DNA of 45,069 nt from positions 1-45,069 of the forward strand of contig JABLXN010000013.1 in the NCBI GenBank assembly GCA_013177995.1, read 5' to 3'. Below, piece by piece: positions 39,071 through 45,069 of the stretch. Every line of letters begins with the position of its first letter. Within the stretch, counting starts at the first letter, position 1. A program made the position numbers and the translations under genes. The DNA is from Brevinematales bacterium. GTDB lineage: Bacteria; Spirochaetota; Brevinematia; Brevinematales; Thermospiraceae. The notes below the pieces were generated by a model. It ran no database searches and was not told where the DNA came from. It saw only the letters and a list, made by a program, of their open reading frames with translations.

Positions 39071-40971
39071 CGTGGGGTAAGTCTCTCTCGAATATACCCA
39101 TTATTAGGATTGATGGAGAGACCCTTTTCCCACATGAGACGGGCATCAGCCGGTCGTTTCAGGGCCTCATACACCATCCCGATATGGTAATAGACCTCAT
39201 CAAGCCCTTCAAAGGTCTCTATCCCATCTAACTTCAAGAGAATCCAGGCAAAAACCTCAAGGGCCTTTTCATACTCTCCCTTCTGGTAGTAAATCCATCC
39301 AAGCGTGTCTTTGTACGCAATGTTTTCCGGTTCTTCTTCAAGGGCTTTCTGAACATAGAGAAGAGCCCTGTCAAGGGAAACCTTCTTGAGAGCATAGATA
39401 TAGGCCAGAAGATTATAACTCGAAGCAGACGGCTCAATAGCAAGAGAGGTTTCCAGTGCCTTGCTTGCCTCATCAAGCCGTTGCAGGAGAAAAAGAGAAT
39501 TCCCAAGGGAATAGTTGACTGAGGCCGTGTTGGAATACTGTTTGGCCTTCTGGAAGGCCTCAATGGCCTGAAGGTGAAGGTTTTTCTGCTGAGCTATAAG
39601 CCCGCTATAGTACCAGAAGCGGTAGTTTTGTTCCGGGGTTTTGGCGAGTTTTTCTGCCTGGGCGTAGGAAAGCTGGGCGCGGTAGGTATTGGTATTCTTC
39701 GTGTAGAGAAAGGCAAGGGCTAAATGCAGATCAAAGCCCTTTTCTTTTATTTTGTCTTCGGGAGCTTCTCTCAGATACTGTTCATAGCGTTTGATAGCTT
39801 CTCCATAGCTTTCTGTTTCTTCATAGAGGGAGGCTAATGTCAGAAGAGCCTCAAGCCGGAGATCCTTTTCTTTTTCGAGGGGGGTGATATACTGGATGGC
39901 GAGATCCGTTTTGCCCACCTGATAAGCATAATATCCAAGGAGAAACAGCATTTCCCTCTTTGTTTTGGTGTCTCCTATGGCCTCTGCGGCCTTGAGTTTT
40001 AGATAATTGGCATAAAAAATACGGGTGGGATTTGCCTCATATTCCTTGATGAGATCATTGATGAGGGTAATCACCTCCCTGTACTTTTTTTGGCCGTAAA
40101 GACGGTAGGCTTTCGCCAGAGGGGAATCTTTCTCATAGGCTGTGGCTAACCTTTCCCAATCCTTCAGGCCTAAAAAAAACGAGGTTTGAATACGGATCAG
40201 GGCCACATCCGCACTATAAAAGAGTTCAGGAATGTTTTTCACCATATCATAGGCCTTTTGTACCTCAAGAAGCTGCTGATACCCGAAAGCTAAATACCTA
40301 TCAAGGTTATAATCCTGATCAAAGAGGTTTTTTGCCTTTTCGAGAAGCGTTACCCCTTCTCTGTAGTTCTCTTTTCGAAGCTCAATAAGTCCAAGGAGAA
40401 AGTAGCTCTGATACACAGGCTGGCGAGAAGATTCCTCATCCTGTCCGTTGGTGATCACCCGCCAGAAAAATCCCTTGGCCTGTTCAAAACGTTGCTGATT
40501 ATAGAGAAGAAACCCCCGATAGAAGTTGCCCAGCACATTCTCCGGGTCAATAACCAGAAGTTGTGAGAGCCCTCTCTCAAAATCTGCCCACTGCCCAAGG
40601 GCTTTTTTTACATCAAGATAGCCATACAAAACCTCGCGGTTGGTGGCATAGTTGGTATAGGCAAGATCAGCAAGATAATCCACTAACGAATAGAGTTTTT
40701 CCGCAGGCATCAGGGTATATTGTTTCTGTTGCAAAAGGCTGGCACTGATAGAGAGAATCATCTGAAAACTATAGGGGTTATGATACCCATTTTCAGCCAG
40801 TTGTCCTAAGACAAGAAGAGCCTCCTCTCTTTTTCCTTCATAGGCCAAAGAAACTCCATACGCATACTGAGCCTCAATCTGGCTTGATAGAAGATTCTGG
40901 ACTATACCCGTTGCCTGTGAATATCCTACATTTGCCAGAAAAAAGACCCATAACCATATTTTTTTTATCAT
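39067..40971 (-). CDS. Exported TPR-repeat protein
   Basis: 634 residues from the ATG at 40971 (AAGGAG 5 bases upstream; a GTG two codons earlier overlaps that site and is unlikely). The N-terminus 'MIKKIWLWVFFLANVGYSQA' is a signal peptide. The rest consists of tetratricopeptide repeats, clearest at about 160-250, 370-420 and 470-620 ('SVNYSLGNSLFLLQRLDEAS', 'IAYKDTLGWIYYQKGEYEKA'). It is likely a periplasmic scaffold for a protein complex. It lies 14 bases after the M50 protease gene and overlaps the Fic-like gene by ATGA. No enzymatic motif was seen. Confidence 0.88.
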   Translation of the reverse strand: MIKKIWLWVFFLANVGYSQATGIVQNLLSSQIEAQYAYGVSLAYEGKREEALLVLGQLAENGYHNPYSFQMILSISASLLQQKQYTLMPAEKLYSLVDYLADLAYTNYATNREVLYGYLDVKKALGQWADFERGLSQLLVIDPENVLGNFYRGFLLYNQQRFEQAKGFFWRVITNGQDEESSRQPVYQSYFLLGLIELRKENYREGVTLLEKAKNLFDQDYNLDRYLAFGYQQLLEVQKAYDMVKNIPELFYSADVALIRIQTSFFLGLKDWERLATAYEKDSPLAKAYRLYGQKKYREVITLINDLIKEYEANPTRIFYANYLKLKAAEAIGDTKTKREMLFLLGYYAYQVGKTDLAIQYITPLEKEKDLRLEALLTLASLYEETESYGEAIKRYEQYLREAPEDKIKEKGFDLHLALAFLYTKNTNTYRAQLSYAQAEKLAKTPEQNYRFWYYSGLIAQQKNLHLQAIEAFQKAKQYSNTASVNYSLGNSLFLLQRLDEASKALETSLAIEPSASSYNLLAYIYALKKVSLDRALLYVQKALEEEPENIAYKDTLGWIYYQKGEYEKALEVFAWILLKLDGIETFEGLDEVYYHIGMVYEALKRPADARLMWEKGLSINPNNGYIRERLTPR

Positions 40972-40985
40972 ATACACTCCTTCGA

Positions 40986-41609
40986 TTATGAGCTATATAA
41001 AAGATCAAGGGCATTCAAGACCCCACCAAGAACCGTGTCCACAAGAAAAGAAAAAAACGGTGAGTTTACAAACAGAATGATCAGAATAATTCCCAACGGG
41101 AAAAGATACGGTTCTATTTTCTGCTGCCATGTGGCGGGCAGAAGGCTTAGTACCACACGAAAACCATCTAAAGGCGGGAGGGGGAGCAGATTGAAAAAAG
41201 CCAAAAAAAGATTGACGGTAATGAGATGAAAAAAAAGATTTAAGGGAAAAACGAGGGTAATTCCTACAAGAATGGCGGCCACAAGAATATTCATCGTTAT
41301 CCCGGCAAGCGAAACGGTGAGGTTTCCCCATCGCCAGCTTCGGAACTTGGAGGGGTTTATGGGTACAGGTTTTGCCCATCCAAAGATACTCCCACTTGTG
41401 AGGTACATCAACAGAGGAACAATTACTGTGCCTACAGGATCGATATGGGCAAGTGGTGAAAGAGAAAGCCTCTTGTTTTGCTTGGCAGTATCGTCTCCCC
41501 ACCAGAGAGCCACGACTCCATGGGCTATCTCATGAAGAATAATCGAATACAGAATACCGAGAGCAAACAAGATCCAGAAAGCAAGAGACCCGAGAGAAAA
41601 CTCCTTCAT
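40986..41609 (-). CDS. M50-family (site-2) membrane metalloprotease
   Basis: 207 residues, about five or six membrane segments. The zinc-binding motif HEIAHG is near residue 26 in the first long segment, and the third ligand Asp occurs in 'NLLPLPPLDGFRV' (about 140-152), as in short site-2 proteases that lack a PDZ domain. It cleaves substrates inside the membrane; relatives often activate sigma factors or process signal-peptide remnants. ATG at 41609 with GGAG 5 bases before it and a promoter at 41633-41661. It is the first gene of the operon M50-TPR-Fic-hydrolase-metH. Confidence 0.9.
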   Translation of the reverse strand: MKEFSLGSLAFWILFALGILYSIILHEIAHGVVALWWGDDTAKQNKRLSLSPLAHIDPVGTVIVPLLMYLTSGSIFGWAKPVPINPSKFRSWRWGNLTVSLAGITMNILVAAILVGITLVFPLNLFFHLITVNLFLAFFNLLPLPPLDGFRVVLSLLPATWQQKIEPYLFPLGIILIILFVNSPFFSFLVDTVLGGVLNALDLLYSS

Positions 41610-41632
41610 ATCTACTCCATTTTCATGCTAAA

Positions 41633-41661
41633 AATATACAGCAAAAGAAGAGAAAAAGCAA
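41633..41661 (-). promoter_or_regulatory. Promoter of the M50-to-metH operon
   Basis: Minus strand: TTGCTT (41661-41656), 17 bp, TATATT (41638-41633). The surrounding sequence is T-rich, so some chance similarity is possible. Confidence 0.55.
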
Positions 41662-41700
41662 AAAAGCCTCTCTTCAAAAAAGTCTCCATGAGGCGTTTAT

Positions 41701-41736
41701 CAAAAGTGAGCCCATGATGGTATATCATGGGCTCAC
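41701..41736 (-). terminator. Intrinsic terminator after ahcY
   Basis: A perfect 13-bp stem, GTGAGCCCATGAT (41706-41718) and ATCATGGGCTCAC (41724-41736), has a 5-base loop. Read on the minus strand it is followed by TTTTG (41705-41701). The T-run is short but the stem is strong. It separates the methionine-cycle operon from the M50 operon. Confidence 0.75.
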
Positions 41737-41765
41737 ACGCTGTTTTTCCAGAATATGCTGGTCTC

Positions 41766-43166
41766 TTAATACCGGTAATGCTCTGGTTTGTATGGGCCTT
41801 CTATCGGCACACCAATATAGGCGGCCTGTTTGGGAGTGAGTTTGGTGAGTTTTACCCCTATCTTTTCAAGGTGGAGGCGTGCTACCTCTTCATCAAGGTG
41901 TTTGGGAAGTCGATAGACCTTTTTCTCATAGGTCTTCCAGTTTTTGGCAAGGTCTATCTGGGCAAGGGTCTGGTTGGAGAAGGAGTTGGACATGACAAAA
42001 GAGGGATGGCCTGTGGCACACCCAAGGTTGACAAGCCTTCCCTCAGCCAGAAGATAGATCACATGCCCATCGGGGAAGATGTACTTGTCATACTGGGGCT
42101 TGATGGTGATGCGTTTGATGCCGGGATAATTGTTGAGCGCGTCCACCTGGATTTCATCGTCAAAATGCCCGATGTTACAGACAATCGCTTCGGACTTCAT
42201 CTTCTCCATGTGTTCAATACGAATCACATCGCAGTTACCCGTGGCGGTAATATAGATATCCGCTATACCGAGGGTGTCTTCCACGGTGGTGACCTGATAC
42301 CCCTCCATGGCTGCCTGAAGGGCATTGATAGGGTCTATTTCGGTGACAATGACCCTTGCTCCCATCCCACGAAGGGCCTGAGCACATCCCTTTCCCACGT
42401 CTCCATAGCCACACACTACAGCCACCTTTCCAGCAATCATCACATCGGTAGCCCGTTTGATACCATCAATGAGAGACTCGCGGCATCCATAGAGGTTATC
42501 AAACTTGGACTTGGTGACGGAATCATTCACATTGATCGCAGGGACAAGCAGTTCTCCCTTTGCCTGCATCTGATAGAGACGATGAACACCGGTGGTAGTC
42601 TCTTCAGAAATACCATGCCAGTCCTTCACCACCTCGTGCCAGAAGCCAGGACGCTCTTTTTGAACCTCTTTGAGAAGGCTCAGGATAATAGCCTCTTCCT
42701 TGCTTTCCGGTTTTTTGTCAAGGAGCTTGGGGTCCTTCTCAGCATAATACCCTTTGTGAATGAGAAGGGTGGCATCTCCTCCGTCATCCACAACCTGATT
42801 TGGCCCCTTTCCACCGGGGAAAGAAAGGGCCTGCAGTGTACACCACCAGTATTCCTCAAGGGTTTCCCCCTTCCACGCAAAGACGGGAATACCGGCCTTG
42901 GCAATGGCGGCGGCTGCGTGATCCTGAGTCGAAAAGATATTGCAGCTTGCCCATCTCACGTCAGCCCCGAGTTTTGCCAAGGTTTCAATGAGAACGGCTG
43001 TCTGTATGGTCATGTGCAGGGAACCAGTGATTCTCACCCCTTTTAAGGGCTGGGAGGGGGCGTATTTTTCGCGAATAGCCATGAGCCCTGGCATCTCCTG
43101 CTCGGCCACCTCAATTTCCATACGGCCCCAATCAGCAAGACCAATATCCTTTACCTTGTATTCCAT
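41766..43166 (-). CDS. ahcY: Adenosylhomocysteinase
   Basis: 466 residues. It hydrolyses S-adenosylhomocysteine to adenosine and homocysteine with tightly bound NAD, removing the inhibitor produced by methyltransferases. The NAD-binding '[20 protein letters not shown]' lies near 250-270, substrate-site motifs '[13 protein letters not shown]' (about 47) and '[14 protein letters not shown]' (about 78) are present, and the C-terminus ends with the conserved 'YKPEHYRY' that closes over NAD. AAGGAGG precedes the ATG and the gap to the MetF-like gene is 11 bases. It is the last gene of the operon. Confidence 0.96.
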   Translation of the reverse strand: MEYKVKDIGLADWGRMEIEVAEQEMPGLMAIREKYAPSQPLKGVRITGSLHMTIQTAVLIETLAKLGADVRWASCNIFSTQDHAAAAIAKAGIPVFAWKGETLEEYWWCTLQALSFPGGKGPNQVVDDGGDATLLIHKGYYAEKDPKLLDKKPESKEEAIILSLLKEVQKERPGFWHEVVKDWHGISEETTTGVHRLYQMQAKGELLVPAINVNDSVTKSKFDNLYGCRESLIDGIKRATDVMIAGKVAVVCGYGDVGKGCAQALRGMGARVIVTEIDPINALQAAMEGYQVTTVEDTLGIADIYITATGNCDVIRIEHMEKMKSEAIVCNIGHFDDEIQVDALNNYPGIKRITIKPQYDKYIFPDGHVIYLLAEGRLVNLGCATGHPSFVMSNSFSNQTLAQIDLAKNWKTYEKKVYRLPKHLDEEVARLHLEKIGVKLTKLTPKQAAYIGVPIEGPYKPEHYRY

Positions 43167-43177
43167 AGTATCCTCCT

Positions 43178-43921
43178 TCAGGATAATTTTTCAAAAAGAG
43201 GGGACAAGTACGAACTGATATCCACTCGGATCGGCATGAGATAGAGGGCATACTCCGGGTATTCCATGACTTTTTCCAGAACAAAACGAGCCCAACTAAT
43301 ATTTCCCTCTAAAGAGAGATCATACCCGTCTCCAATGGGGACGCGATTTTTCTCTCGCCAGTAGGCAAGGCTTTTCTCGGTGAGAATGGGACTCACCCCC
43401 CACCATACCGAAAGCCCCTGGCAGTGTACCATGTACTCCTCAAGAATACCCTTCTCAAAAAAGGGCTGGGTGAGAAAGGCTTTGGCTCCGGCTTTTATTT
43501 TCTGTTCTACGTAATTCATCTCTTCACGGAGAGACTGACGATAGGGATCAATGGCGCCATACAGTTGTAAGGAAGGGTCTATCTGCCTCAAAGCTGAAAG
43601 CATTTCCAGAGAGGACATCCCTTTTTTTGTGTTTTCCTTTTCCTGATCTCCCTGTATAACCAGAATCTCTGAAATACCATGGCTTTTGAGTGTCCGATAA
43701 AATGTCTCTATCTTTTGTGGTTCTACATCACAGGCCCGAACATGGATAATCACAGGATAATGCCCCTCTACCCAGCGGGAAGCCTCCCAGCTTCTCGTCT
43801 CAAGTCTCGTGAGATCAGGGATATTGATATGGGTAATAGCCGAGATATGCTCTTTTGCCCAGCGCACCTCTGAGACAAAGCTTTCTCTTTCTCGTGGAAC
43901 AAGTTCAAGAGAAATTGACAT
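43178..43921 (-). CDS. metF: Methylenetetrahydrofolate reductase-like protein
   Basis: 247 residues, shorter than the typical 290. The (beta/alpha)8 MTHFR features are visible: 'SLELVPRE' at the start, 'EILVIQGDQ' at about 90, '[20 protein letters not shown]' at about 150 and 'WWGVSPILT' at about 183. It would reduce methylenetetrahydrofolate to the methyl donor used by MetH. The ATG (AAGGAGG upstream) lies 17 bases inside the 3' end of the regulator gene, so translation is coupled. The shortness and divergence leave some doubt about the electron donor: the archaeal and acetogen types use other partners. Confidence 0.82.
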   Translation of the reverse strand: MSISLELVPRERESFVSEVRWAKEHISAITHINIPDLTRLETRSWEASRWVEGHYPVIIHVRACDVEPQKIETFYRTLKSHGISEILVIQGDQEKENTKKGMSSLEMLSALRQIDPSLQLYGAIDPYRQSLREEMNYVEQKIKAGAKAFLTQPFFEKGILEEYMVHCQGLSVWWGVSPILTEKSLAYWREKNRVPIGDGYDLSLEGNISWARFVLEKVMEYPEYALYLMPIRVDISSYLSPLFEKLS

Positions 43922-44843
43922 CGCATCCTCCTTTTCCTTTTTTCATCAGAAGAGCAAATAACCTCAGATTCGATTTGGCTAACGGATAATAGGCTTCCTT
44001 TACCACTGAAAAACCAGCTGCCCCGAGTAGAGAAACGATGTCTTCTACTGCAAAACCCATCCAGTAATCATGGTACACCTCTCGAAGCTTTTCCTCCTGA
44101 TGAGGGAGAAAATCCACAACAGCCACATATCCCCCCTCTTTGAGTACACGCGCCATCTCGTTTGCCCAGAGAGTAAGATTTGGCAAATGGTGGAGGGTGA
44201 GGTTCAGGGTCACAAGGTCCATTTCTCCATCTTTGAGGGGGAGGTCTTCAATATCCCCCTGCCGGAATTCCACTCTGGGTTCTTCGAGAAACCGCTGTCT
44301 TGCCAAGGAAAGCATCTCTAAAGAATGATCCACGCCAATAACCCTCTCGGCTAGAGAGAGAAGCGTTGAGAGCCCCTCACCACTTCCACAGCCCAAATCT
44401 GCACAGCGGCGAATACCCGAAAGTCCCTCCAGAAGGGGCTTCATGGGATCTACGTTGCCCAACAGCTCTTCTCGTAGGGTGTTCCAGCGAGAGGCAATAT
44501 CATCAAAAAATCTCTGGGTGGACCTTTTCTTTTTCTCTTCCCATTCTCTGGCTCTCTTGAGGTCTTCTTCGTAGAGGGGGCCTGTGAGTTCATCTTTGAT
44601 GAGAGAAAGCCACTTTTCCTTCTTCCAGATATCAGAGAGACGATAATACGCCCAGAGCCCCTGTCGTCGTACAGAAACAAGATCAGCCTCGTACAGGATG
44701 CCTAAATGCCGGGAGATTCGAGATTGCCCCATCTGAAGAATATGGACAATATCATTCACACTCCACTCATGGAGAGAGAGAAGTTTGACAATCCGAAGAC
44801 GGGTCTCATCCGAGAGAGCCTTGAGCCATTTGAGGTCAATCAT
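43905..44843 (-). CDS. ArsR-family regulator fused to a SAM-dependent methyltransferase domain
   Basis: 312 residues. Residues 1-90 are an ArsR winged helix ('LSDETRLRIVKLL', 'QSRISRHLGILYEADLVSVR', 'GLWAYYRLSD'). No metal-binding Cys pair is seen in the recognition helix. Residues about 140-300 are a class I methyltransferase ('CADLGCGSGEGLSTLL', 'VIGVDHSLEML', 'LVTLNLTLHHLPNL'). Because it leads an operon with metF and ahcY, the methyltransferase fold probably senses SAM or SAH, as in the SahR type of regulation of the methyl cycle. An AT-rich dyad at 44850-44867 just before its start fits autorepression. Whether the domain still methylates anything is unknown. The ATG at 44843 has only a weak ribosome-binding site. 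Confidence 0.85.
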   Translation of the reverse strand: MIDLKWLKALSDETRLRIVKLLSLHEWSVNDIVHILQMGQSRISRHLGILYEADLVSVRRQGLWAYYRLSDIWKKEKWLSLIKDELTGPLYEEDLKRAREWEEKKKRSTQRFFDDIASRWNTLREELLGNVDPMKPLLEGLSGIRRCADLGCGSGEGLSTLLSLAERVIGVDHSLEMLSLARQRFLEEPRVEFRQGDIEDLPLKDGEMDLVTLNLTLHHLPNLTLWANEMARVLKEGGYVAVVDFLPHQEEKLREVYHDYWMGFAVEDIVSLLGAAGFSVVKEAYYPLAKSNLRLFALLMKKGKGGCDVNFS

Positions 44844-44849
44844 TATATC

Positions 44850-44867
44850 AATATATCCAAATATATT
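44850..44867 (-). promoter_or_regulatory. Candidate operator of the ArsR-methyltransferase regulator
   Basis: A perfect 7-bp dyad, AATATAT (44850-44856), CCAA, ATATATT (44861-44867). It lies directly after the predicted transcription start (about 44869), where a bound repressor would block RNA polymerase. It is the only such dyad I noted near a promoter in this window. AT-rich dyads can occur by chance. Confidence 0.5.
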
Positions 44868-44875
44868 TATACAGT

Positions 44876-44904
44876 ATTATAAGCCATCTCGGGAAATTTT
44901 GCAA
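44876..44904 (-). promoter_or_regulatory. Promoter of the regulator-metF-ahcY operon
   Basis: Minus strand: TTGCAA (44904-44899), 17 bp, then a perfect TATAAT (44881-44876). Confidence 0.75.
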
Positions 44905-44943
44905 GAAAAATCGCTCGAAGAAAAATTTTCATGAATAAAAAGC

Positions 44944-44984
44944 TGTCGTTCCACATATGAAACTGAATACCTATTTTCACATTT
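44944..44984 (+). repeat. Lone end of family B element
   Basis: 41 bases match the right end of the 980-bp element (4988-5028, reverse complement) with 3 differences, including the exact TGTCGTTCCACAT terminus. No opposite end is visible in the remaining 85 bases of the window, so it is a solo end or a relict. It stands between the divergent regulator operon and the gene at 45024. Confidence 0.65.
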
Positions 44985-45023
44985 GACAAAGAAGGGGCAA
45001 CGAAGGGATAATAAGGAGGAACT

Positions 45024-45069
45024 ATGAAGAGGAGGAAGAAGTATATGGTTAAATCGAAGGTAAAGAGAT
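45024..45069 (+). CDS. Start of an unidentified rightward gene (partial)
   Basis: An ATG at 45024 after AAGGAGGA (45013-45020) begins a very basic N-terminus (MKRRKKYMVKSKVKR), cut by the window edge. No function can be given. Confidence 0.6.
   Translation, partial: MKRRKKYMVKSKVKR

Noticed and set aside
44983-45012. TTGACA-18-GATAAT as promoter of the gene at 45024
   Set aside because: Transcription would begin inside or after the AAGGAGGA ribosome-binding site, which would then not be transcribed.

Overview
The window looks like chromosome of a motile spirochaete. The strongest evidence is the minus-strand run fliK-flgD-flgE-flbD-motA-motB, the order typical of the spirochaete flagellar operon. 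Supporting traits are intact sigma-70-like promoters, strong AAGGAG ribosome-binding sites, and secreted proteins with no recognised family. A deep-branching lineage such as Brevinematales is possible, but the sequence alone does not prove it. I see no rRNA, tRNA, CRISPR array or intact transposase.

Layout. 1-5333: start of a leftward gene, a lipoprotein gene, a fused radical-SAM/DUF2344 gene, then a gene-free stretch made of two nested repeats. 5334-11919: a secreted LamG-like/FnIII protein, an unrecognised 681-residue protein and penicillin-binding protein 1C (PbpC). 12085-17617: an alpha-2-macroglobulin gene, divergent from pbpC and frameshifted in a run of nine T. 17850-23209: the flagellar hook and motor genes, ending in a WbuC-like cupin instead of fliL. 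23393-31635: an AT-richer block with a PLD-SNF2 helicase, an Eco57I-type DNA methyltransferase broken by a frameshift, a GGCT-like protein and a DUF2851-like fragment. This is a likely restriction or defence island. 31870-34472: a diguanylate cyclase converging on PTS enzyme I. 34744-41609: an operon of M50 protease, TPR protein, His-less Fic protein, alpha/beta hydrolase and a short MetH. Its last four genes are linked by three ATGA overlaps. 41766-44843: an operon of ArsR-methyltransferase regulator, MetF-like reductase and AhcY, with its own promoter and operator. With MetH this forms most of the activated-methyl cycle.

The most unusual signal is non-coding. A family of about 200-bp elements ('family A') occurs six times, always in the same orientation. 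Each copy has a left end that is itself a 12-14 bp hairpin, an inverted copy of that end on the right, and a central GC-rich hairpin. Three copies have perfect 5-bp target-site duplications. The hairpin arms co-vary between copies. One copy has inserted in frame into the signal-peptide codons of the hydrolase gene, and the empty site can be rebuilt exactly. A second element ('family B', 980 bp, 13-bp terminal inverted repeats) is nested inside one A copy, and a lone B end lies near the right edge of the window.
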